A stretch of 6,743 bases of DNA from Planctomycetota bacterium (GTDB taxonomy: Bacteria; Planctomycetota; Phycisphaerae; Phycisphaerales; UBA1924): NCBI GenBank assembly GCA_023429345.1, contig JAEYVB010000268.1:1-6743 (forward strand). Reading direction: 5' to 3'. Shown here piece by piece: positions 1 to 5,583 of the stretch. A program made the translations under genes and the position numbers. The number at the start of each line of letters is the position of its first letter. Position 1 is the stretch's first letter. The notes below the pieces were generated by a model. The model ran no database searches. It was not told the origin of the DNA and saw only the letters and a program-made list of their open reading frames with translations.

Positions 1-1208
1 CGCATCGCCAGGGCTGTGGAGCCGCTCACCCGGTACAGAAACTCGAGGATCGAATCGGTGATCGCGATCTGCCGGTCGCGTGGGAGTTGCGGCCAGATCG
101 TCGCCAGCTTCGGCGCGAGCCGCTCGAACCGCTCCGTCGCCTCTTCCGGCGACACCGACGACATCTCCGCGATCGTGGCCATCTCCTGCACCGACACCAG
201 CGGATCGCCCGCGGCGATCTCTGTCCGCGGCCGCGGCTTGGGCGCCGGCTTCTCAGGCGTCGGGGCCGGAGTCGGGGCAATCACCGAGGGCCGTGGCGCC
301 ATGGGCCCCGCCGCCACCGGGGGCGTGGGCCCGGGCACGGGGGCCGGCGGCGTTGCCGGTGGACGTGTCGCAAGGAAGATCGCGCCCAGCGTCACGACCA
401 GCGTGACCAGCCCGATCCCGCCGAACAGGAGCGCTCGCTTCAGCACCCGCTCCGCCGGATCCCTTTCCTCGGGCAACGGCTCCGACGAGAGCCGCGCGCG
501 AGCGGCGGTTGCCGCCGAGGCGCTATTCACGGGAGCGGTCACTCGCGCACCCGTCGATGGGAAGGGCTCGGCCCGCAGCGATGGTGGCCGCGGTGCCGCC
601 GCGCTGGCGGATCGCGGCGCAATCCCATGCACCGGAGCGGAGGCTTTGACATTTCCATGCCCGTTCGTGCCCGGGGTTCCGGTCGCTCGCGCCGACGGCG
701 AGGCGCCCCGCCTGTTCGACAGGTTCCGCAGCGTAGCCACGACCTGCTCGTTCCCCAGCCCCCGCGCATGAGCCAGCGACACCAGCCGTCGCAGCGCCCG
801 CGAGTTCCATCCGCCGTAGAGCCCGAGCGTCAGGATGGCATCGTGCTCCAGCCGACGCTCCGCCGCGGACCGTGAGGCCGGCGCCGATGCTCTCACCGGC
901 GCGCCCGCCGGGCCGGCCGCGACGGCCGCGCGCGGAACCGTTTTCCCCATCCACCGCGAAACCAGATGCCGCCGCACGATCGGGTCCAGAAGCTGCGCCG
1001 CGGCCGCGTGCAGCGCCAGCCGGACCTCGTCGGCCTCCGGCGTGTCGCACTCAGGGTGCGTGGTCACCTTCTCGATCTGCCGGTCCAGCGCCGCGAGCAC
1101 CAGGTCCTCCGAACACGCCTCTGGAGTGAGCCCCATGAGCGCGAACGGCCCACCGCCCGCGTGTTCCTCGCCGAGAAAGCGGGCGACCGGCCGCTGGCGG
1201 TCGTGCAT
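1..1208 (-). CDS. Single-pass membrane protein with J-domain-like N-terminus and Pro-rich region, 3' end missing
   Basis: The frame is open from an ATG at 1208 to the left edge with no stop, giving 402 codons plus two bases. GGAGG lies 7 bases before the ATG and fixes the start. Residues 21-85 resemble a divergent J domain: FALMGL, a helix ending in IEKVTT, the tripeptide HPE at 51-53 in place of HPD, then a helix with LALHAAAAQLLDPIVRRHL. Residues 115-165 are a second helical block (LEHDAILTLGLYGGW, LVSLAHARGLGNEQVVATL). Residues 166-248 are an Ala/Pro/Ser-rich linker. One hydrophobic helix spans about 259-280 and has basic residues before it, so the N-terminal part should be cytoplasmic. 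Residues 282-330 are strongly Pro-rich (PTPAPTPEKPAPKPRPRT), followed by a helical region from 335 to the edge. The gene is 26 nt after the large repeat protein and is probably in the same operon. Function is unknown; it may be an adaptor crossing the membrane. The J-like assignment is by pattern only. Confidence 0.86.
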   Translation of the reverse strand, partial: MHDRQRPVARFLGEEHAGGGPFALMGLTPEACSEDLVLAALDRQIEKVTTHPECDTPEADEVRLALHAAAAQLLDPIVRRHLVSRWMGKTVPRAAVAAGPAGAPVRASAPASRSAAERRLEHDAILTLGLYGGWNSRALRRLVSLAHARGLGNEQVVATLRNLSNRRGASPSARATGTPGTNGHGNVKASAPVHGIAPRSASAAAPRPPSLRAEPFPSTGARVTAPVNSASAATAARARLSSEPLPEERDPAERVLKRALLFGGIGLVTLVVTLGAIFLATRPPATPPAPVPGPTPPVAAGPMAPRPSVIAPTPAPTPEKPAPKPRPRTEIAAGDPLVSVQEMATIAEMSSVSPEEATERFERLAPKLATIWPQLPRDRQIAITDSILEFLYRVSGSTALAM

Positions 1209-1215
1209 CGAGCGT

Positions 1216-1220
1216 CCTCC
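1216..1220 (-). promoter_or_regulatory. Strong ribosome binding site for the J-like membrane protein gene
   Basis: On the minus strand GGAGG is followed by 7 bases and then the ATG at 1208. It sits in the only real intergenic gap of the window, the 26 bases at 1209-1234. This is the best-spaced Shine-Dalgarno sequence seen here and decides the start of the left-edge gene. No promoter-like or terminator-like element was seen in the gap, so the gene probably depends on readthrough from upstream. Confidence 0.75.
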
Positions 1221-1234
1221 GGGGCCTCGCGCGC

Positions 1235-3964
1235 TCACCGCGGGCCCCCAGTCCCGGGCGACGATCCGGGATCAGCGGGCGCAGCGCCCATCTGGGCATC
1301 CAGATCTCTGAGCATCTCGCCCCAGGGATCCGGGCCGAACTCCGGGTTGAGCACCTTGTGCTGGGCCATCGCCTGCCGCGCCGCGGCGAGATCCTGCCGG
1401 GCCAGCAGGCGGAGCGAGTGGTACCGTGCCTCGAACCACGCCGGATCGCCTCTCCCCAGCCCCGACACCAGCAGCCGCCACGCGTCCAGCGCCTCCGCGA
1501 CTTCGCCGACCGCCTCCGCGTGCTCCGCGAGCCGCCGCAGCACAACCGCCGGCGGGTTGCCCTGCTCCACGATCGCCCGGTCCAGCCGAAGCGCGGTCTC
1601 CCGCATGAACTCGTCCTTGCGGGAGGCCCACACGCGCGTCGCCGCCTCGGCGACCGCGTTGTACAGGCCGACCACCGCGGGGTCCGACAGCCCGCTGGCA
1701 TCGTCCGCGAACTGATCGATCACGCGAAGGCCGTGCCCCACAACCTCGGCCGCCGCCTCTGCCGAATCCGGCGCTGCCGCCAGCATGGCCGCGGCCCGTT
1801 TGTACATCAGCCGATCCGCGGCGTCCGCGAACCGCCCTCCGATCCCGCGCAGCCGGTCCAGGCTCCGTGTGATCTGGTCCCGGTCGCCCCTCGCCAGCGC
1901 GAGCTGCAGCCGCCGGTACGTCAGTTCATCCTCGACCCTCTGAAAGTCGACTCCCGCATCGGCCGCGATCGCGTCCAGCACCTCGAACGCTTTATCCGCC
2001 CGCGCCAGGTCCGGGGCCGACATCCCCAGCGCCGCGTCGAGCACCTGCCGCACGCGGATGATGATCTGCTCCATCACCTTCCGGGCCTCGTCGCCGTCCA
2101 GGTGGGCCAGCTTGCCCCGGTCGATCCGCAGGATTTCCTCCGACACCTCCGCGAACCGCAGCGCCGCGAAATCCCGGTCCGTGCCGCGAGCGCGCCGGTA
2201 CACGTTGTAGAGCAGCGTCGCCGCCTGCCGCCGCGCCGCCTCGTACAGCGGCGATTCCGCTTCTATCCCAAGCAGGATCTTGATCGCCTCATCCTCCGCG
2301 ATGAGCCCCGAGCTCGCCTGCCGCAGCAGCAGCTTGGCCGCCCGCTCGCTCGTCGGATACTCCTTCAGGTAGAGCGTCGAGAGCTCCAGGAGCCGCCCCC
2401 GCACCGACGGCTTGCCGACCGCCGCCTTGTCGAGAGCAACGATCGCCAGCCACAACGCATCCTCCTGCGCTTTCGGGTTCCCGCCCCGCCGGTACGCCTC
2501 CTCGAAGAGATCCGCCGCGGGCACCAGTTCCCCCGCGTAAAAATGCGACAGCCCCAGCAGGAGTCCGGCGTTGGCCCGCTCCTCCTGGAACCGGGCCGAG
2601 TCCTCGGCCTTGAGCGCCACCCCGAAACTGCCCGCCGCCGTTCGATAGAGGTTCACCACCGAGTCGATTTCCGACGGCTGCTCAAGGTCCCCGCCCGCGG
2701 CGCGGTGCGCCTCGCGCGCCCGCTCGTACGCCTGCATCCCGCGCACGTACTGGACGATGAACCCCTCCCCGCCCAGCGTCGACGAGCCGTACCGCAGCAC
2801 CAGGTCCTGCACGTGCTTGACCTCGCCGAGCGTGATCAGGTCCGTCATCGCGGTATCGGCCAGCGGCTCGATGATCCCCCTTGCCCGCTCCGGCGTGTTC
2901 GCATCCTGGAGCGCCTCGAGGGCGATCACCGCCAGAAGCCGCGCCTCGCCGACCTCCAGAGGCTTTACCGGGTCGTCCCGCGTAGGCTGCCGCCGGCGCG
3001 CGATATAGAACTCCAGGTCGGCCCAGCGCTTCCCCGCGCCCAGCACCCACATCCGACGGGCAAAGAGCTGCTTCCGCACCCCCTCGGGGATCCCCTCGGT
3101 CCGGTCAAGGGTTTCGAGCCAGAGGATCGCCGGCCCGTCGCGCCCTCGGAGCGACTCCGCCAGGGCGCATCCGATCGCCGCCCGCGCCACGTGCTCGTAG
3201 GTCAGAAGCCCCTCGGGAACCCGCTCGACGTTCGCCTCACGGCCCGGCGTGTTCAGCAGGTACCCGAAGCTGGTCAGGGCCTCCTCCGCCGGCTGCGGCT
3301 TGCTCGAGAGAAACCCCACGTAGTACCCGCTCCACCCCGCGTAGTACATCGCGAGCGACCGGAGCCGGCGCGCCTCGGCGAGTTGTTCTCGCAGTGCGGG
3401 GATGTCCTGCTCCGGCCCGGTGCTCTCCCGCCGCTCGAGAAAGTCCACCCGCCGCGCCAGCTTGGCCCCGATATCCGCGAACACCGCCCCCACCGTCCGC
3501 AGCGTCCGCTCCGACTCCTGCCGTTCCTCGGGCGAGACGAGCCGCAGCCGCGCCCGCTCGGCCAGCTCCTCCGCCCGCAGGTACCGCGCCTTGGCCAGGT
3601 TCAGCCGCAGCTCGAACGAATCCGCCTCCGGCACCGCCGCCAGAAGCTCCTCGCTCCGCCGCTCCCACTCCTCACGCTGCGACTGCGTCGTCGCGCGATC
3701 GAGCAACGTCGTGTACAGCGATCCCAGCCGGTCGGCGAGCTTGAACTTGTCCTGCCCCTCCGCCGCCCGCAGCCGCTCGATGAGGTACACCGCCAGGAGT
3801 TCCGTCAGCTCCCGCTCCTCGAGGTACCGTTCGATCGCGGATGCCGGCTCCGCACCCTCAGGCTCCGCCGGCTCCTGCCCCCACGCGGAGCCCGCGCAGG
3901 CGATCACCCCCGCCAGCGTGCCCCGCCAGCAAGCCTTCACACAACTGTTACCGGCTCGCCACAT
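1235..3964 (-). CDS. Large predicted exported TPR-like helical-repeat protein
   Basis: About 909 residues from the ATG at 3964. The N-terminus has basic residues, a short hydrophobic stretch (GTLAGVIACAGSAW) and a plausible signal-peptidase site AWG/QE after residue 29, so export to the periplasm is predicted. The rest is almost wholly alpha-helical with Ala/Leu/Glu/Arg-rich helix pairs. TPR-like pairs are clearest at about 460-515 (LGLSHFYAGELVPAADLFEE), 522-600 (STLYLKEYPTSERAAKLLLR, then PLYEAARRQAATLLYNVYRR) and 813-870 (ALDAWRLLVSGLGRG, then WFEARYHSLRLLARQ). The C-terminus is a short Pro/Gly-rich tail. No enzyme motif was seen. The gene follows the second ExbD copy with a 17-nt overlap and no good Shine-Dalgarno sequence, implying coupled translation. 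The start is uncertain: an ATG at 3988 (917 residues) and a GTG at 3940 (901 residues, short classical signal peptide) are both possible. By position it is a candidate periplasmic partner of the ExbB/ExbD motor, as CpoB/YbgF is for Tol; this is inference. Confidence 0.87.
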   Translation of the reverse strand: MWRAGNSCVKACWRGTLAGVIACAGSAWGQEPAEPEGAEPASAIERYLEERELTELLAVYLIERLRAAEGQDKFKLADRLGSLYTTLLDRATTQSQREEWERRSEELLAAVPEADSFELRLNLAKARYLRAEELAERARLRLVSPEERQESERTLRTVGAVFADIGAKLARRVDFLERRESTGPEQDIPALREQLAEARRLRSLAMYYAGWSGYYVGFLSSKPQPAEEALTSFGYLLNTPGREANVERVPEGLLTYEHVARAAIGCALAESLRGRDGPAILWLETLDRTEGIPEGVRKQLFARRMWVLGAGKRWADLEFYIARRRQPTRDDPVKPLEVGEARLLAVIALEALQDANTPERARGIIEPLADTAMTDLITLGEVKHVQDLVLRYGSSTLGGEGFIVQYVRGMQAYERAREAHRAAGGDLEQPSEIDSVVNLYRTAAGSFGVALKAEDSARFQEERANAGLLLGLSHFYAGELVPAADLFEEAYRRGGNPKAQEDALWLAIVALDKAAVGKPSVRGRLLELSTLYLKEYPTSERAAKLLLRQASSGLIAEDEAIKILLGIEAESPLYEAARRQAATLLYNVYRRARGTDRDFAALRFAEVSEEILRIDRGKLAHLDGDEARKVMEQIIIRVRQVLDAALGMSAPDLARADKAFEVLDAIAADAGVDFQRVEDELTYRRLQLALARGDRDQITRSLDRLRGIGGRFADAADRLMYKRAAAMLAAAPDSAEAAAEVVGHGLRVIDQFADDASGLSDPAVVGLYNAVAEAATRVWASRKDEFMRETALRLDRAIVEQGNPPAVVLRRLAEHAEAVGEVAEALDAWRLLVSGLGRGDPAWFEARYHSLRLLARQDLAAARQAMAQHKVLNPEFGPDPWGEMLRDLDAQMGAAPADPGSSPGTGGPR

Positions 3965-4370
3965 AGCTGATCTTGATAAAGCCCGCATCCCTGCACGCCT
4001 GGAGCGCCGCGGCCGCCGCTTCTACCGGCGCTTCCCCCGCCACCCGCACCACGATCCCGCTCTCCTTGGGAAGCTGCCCGAGCACCGTCACCAGCGCGGG
4101 CTTCGTATCCATCGCCCGCTCGCCGATCCGGAAACGCACCGCTCCCGCCCGGCTCTCCACCATCAGGATCTGCGGCTGCAGGTCCGATCCTCGCCCGCTG
4201 CCCTTCCGGTCCGTCCGCAGGGACGACGGAAGCTCCGCCTCGGGCGCGGCCAGCGTGCCCGCGATGATGAAGTAGAGCAGCAGGAACAGGATCACATCGA
4301 GCAGCGCCACCAGCGGCAGCCGCACCTTCTCGAGCGAAAACCCCCGGCTTTCTGGCCGCGTGAACTTCAC
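3948..4370 (-). CDS. ExbD/TolR-family biopolymer transport protein (second, divergent copy)
   Basis: A second single-pass ExbD/TolR-type subunit of 140 residues. The membrane helix at about 17-40 contains LPLVALLDVILFLLLYFI, in which Asp25 aligns with the proton-carrying aspartate. EAELPSSL after the helix corresponds to the ExbD post-membrane segment. The region around 67-137 has the alternating strand and helix pattern of the periplasmic domain, ending FIKISYVAS. It is poorly similar to the first copy outside the membrane core, so it is an old paralogue rather than a recent duplicate. The GTG at 4370 was chosen because it forms a GTGA overlap with the previous stop and has GGAGG 7 bases upstream; an in-frame ATG at 4403 would add 11 Gly-rich residues and overlap the first copy by 37 nt. 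The likely role is to pair with the first copy beside the ExbB ring, as paired TolR-like subunits do in AglRQS; this pairing is inference. Confidence 0.88.
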   Translation of the reverse strand: MKFTRPESRGFSLEKVRLPLVALLDVILFLLLYFIIAGTLAAPEAELPSSLRTDRKGSGRGSDLQPQILMVESRAGAVRFRIGERAMDTKPALVTVLGQLPKESGIVVRVAGEAPVEAAAAALQACRDAGFIKISYVASR

Positions 4371-4786
4371 AGGCCCCCCTCCGAGGAGGTGGCCAGCTTC
4401 CACTGCCTCACGCCGACGCCCGCGAGCGCATCAGCCAGCCGGTTCAGATGCAGGGCCGGCGCGGTCCGCTCCGCCCGCACCACCAGCTCGATGTTCGCGC
4501 CGCCCCGCATCGTCTCCGATTGCACAATCTTCAGGAGCCCCGGCATATCGACCACGGAGCCAAGCACCGACATCGTGCCGTCCTTCCTCAGGTCCACCGT
4601 CAGCGACGCCTGCTGCTCCGCCGGCGCGATCTGCCCAGGCTCCCGGGGGAGGTCCATCGGCGAGAGCTGCGTCTTGGCGAAGTGTGTCGTCAGCGTAAAG
4701 AAGATGATCAGCAGCATCACCACATCCACCATGGGCGTGAGGTCGAAGGAGGCCTCCTCGGGGTTGTGGTTCCGGCCGAACCTCAT
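4367..4786 (-). CDS. ExbD/TolR-family biopolymer transport protein (first copy)
   Basis: Predicted single-pass inner-membrane partner of the ExbB-type channel, with a small periplasmic domain. The product has 139 residues, typical for ExbD/TolR. A short cytoplasmic N-terminus is followed by the family core FDLTPMVDVVMLLIIFF at residues 14-30. Asp21 is the membrane aspartate that carries protons (Asp25 in E. coli ExbD, Asp23 in TolR). MDLPRE at 44-49 is the conserved segment just after the membrane helix. Residues 60-132 form a beta-alpha periplasmic domain, including SLTVDLRKDG and IELVVRAERTAP. The ATG at 4786 overlaps the upstream stop as ATGA and is preceded by a modest GCAGGTG. The frame stays open upstream as far as 5323, but that part is antiparallel-free shadow of the ExbB gene in another frame. 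The TGA overlaps the GTG of the second copy as GTGA. Confidence 0.94.
   Translation of the reverse strand: MRFGRNHNPEEASFDLTPMVDVVMLLIIFFTLTTHFAKTQLSPMDLPREPGQIAPAEQQASLTVDLRKDGTMSVLGSVVDMPGLLKIVQSETMRGGANIELVVRAERTAPALHLNRLADALAGVGVRQWKLATSSEGGL
4378..4382 (-). promoter_or_regulatory. Ribosome binding site for the second ExbD gene, within a small potential hairpin
   Basis: On the minus strand GGAGG ends 7 bases before the GTG at 4370 and supports that start over the in-frame ATG at 4403. It is preceded at once by CCTCCTC, so CCTC and GAGG could pair as a 4-bp stem with a CTCG loop (4389-4378) that covers part of the site. The whole element is inside the 3' end of the first ExbD gene. Confidence 0.6.
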
Positions 4787-5583
4787 GACACCTGCACCCC
4801 CCGCGCCTCGCCGCCCGTGCGGTGGCCGATGCTCCCGGCCCGCGGGGCGGCCGCCCTCGGCGGTGCATGCGCAGTTCCCTCCCCGGCGGGCATCTGCTCC
4901 AGGCTCCGGGTCAGGAGCTCGATCCGCTCGGCGATATCGCCCACCAGCGCATCCACGCGCCGCCGGAACAGGCTGAACGCCACCGTGCACGGGATCGCCA
5001 CGATCAGCCCGAGCGCCGTGTTCACGAGGGCAATCGACATGAACACCGCCAGCTCGTTGGACCGCTGCGCCCCGGACATCGTGCCGATCGCCCGGAACGC
5101 CCCGATGATCCCGATCACCGTGCCGAGCAGCCCCAGCATCGGCCCGATCGCCGCGATGATGCCGATCCCGTCGTTGGCCCGGTGGAGGCGGTCCGCCTCG
5201 CGCTGGCCGCTCTCCTCGAGCGCCGAGCGCAGCTCCAGGAAGCCGAAGGGCGAGCGCGAGCACCGCAGCAGCGCTGTCCCGAACACCCGGGTCAGAAACG
5301 AGTTCCGCTCCGGGTTCGTGCACAGCGCGATCGCCCCCTCGATGTCGTTGGCCCGCAGCAGCTTGTCAAGCTGCTGGAAATCTTCCGGCGGGGCCTGCTT
5401 GGACTCGCGGAAGATGATCAGGTTCCGGATGATCAGGGCCATCGCCACAAACGAGACCGCCACCAGCACGTAGGCCAGAAACCCCCCGTCGTTGACGTAC
5501 GACAGCAGGCTCTTGCTCTCCACCTCCGGCGCCTCAGCCGCCTGCTGCGCCAGGGTCATCACCATCATCCACGGGGTCTGCAT
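4783..5583 (-). CDS. MotA/TolQ/ExbB-family proton channel protein
   Basis: Predicted inner-membrane subunit that, with ExbD/TolR-type partners, forms a proton channel converting proton motive force into mechanical work on envelope proteins. The product has 266 residues, close to the usual ExbB/TolQ length. Hydrophobic segments lie at about 34-58, 139-163 and 178-205, the three-helix ExbB layout with a cytoplasmic loop between the first two. The family signature GPMLGLLGTVIGIIGAF is at 147-163, and ALVNTALGLIVAIP is at 185-198. Thr155 and Thr189 match the channel threonines of E. coli ExbB (T148, T181). The position matching ExbB Glu176 is Ile184, which is unusual. The C-terminal 35 residues are a Pro/Ala/Arg-rich tail. 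The ATG at 5583 was chosen because it overlaps the upstream stop, has AAAGG about 7 bases before it and gives a normal N-terminus; an in-frame ATG at 5694 would add 37 low-complexity residues. The end overlaps the next gene by 4 nt (ATGA). The family is certain; the ExbB, TolQ or Agl-type subgroup is not. Confidence 0.94.
   Translation of the reverse strand: MQTPWMMVMTLAQQAAEAPEVESKSLLSYVNDGGFLAYVLVAVSFVAMALIIRNLIIFRESKQAPPEDFQQLDKLLRANDIEGAIALCTNPERNSFLTRVFGTALLRCSRSPFGFLELRSALEESGQREADRLHRANDGIGIIAAIGPMLGLLGTVIGIIGAFRAIGTMSGAQRSNELAVFMSIALVNTALGLIVAIPCTVAFSLFRRRVDALVGDIAERIELLTRSLEQMPAGEGTAHAPPRAAAPRAGSIGHRTGGEARGVQVS

Noticed and set aside
16..875. Plus-strand frames at the left end (16-771 and 87-875)
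   Set aside because: They oppose the left-edge membrane-protein gene, which has a strong Shine-Dalgarno sequence, a transmembrane helix and a J-like domain. Their products are low complexity.
523..1050. Minus-strand 175-codon frame within the left-edge gene
   Set aside because: It is a shifted frame of the same strand rich in Gly, Ala and Arg with no independent start signal; the frame from 1208 explains the region better.
1209..1234. Possible promoter or terminator between the large repeat-protein gene and the left-edge gene
   Set aside because: The gap is only 26 bases, has no T-run after a stem and no recognisable -10/-35 pair; only the Shine-Dalgarno sequence is evident.
1358..3970. An 870-codon open frame on the plus strand
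   Set aside because: It lies wholly antisense to the large repeat-protein gene. The product is extremely rich in Arg, Pro, His and Gln with no domain or hydrophobic pattern, as expected for a shadow frame in GC-rich DNA, whereas the minus-strand product has a signal peptide and ordered helix pairs.
3402..4976. A 524-codon open frame on the plus strand
   Set aside because: It is antisense to both ExbD genes, which are firmly identified. The product is Ser/Arg/Pro low complexity.
4787..5323. Upstream extension of the first ExbD frame to an ATG at 5323
   Set aside because: The extra 179 residues are Gly/Ala/Arg/Asp-rich and overlap the ExbB-type coding region in another frame. ExbD proteins begin shortly before the membrane helix, as with the ATG at 4786.
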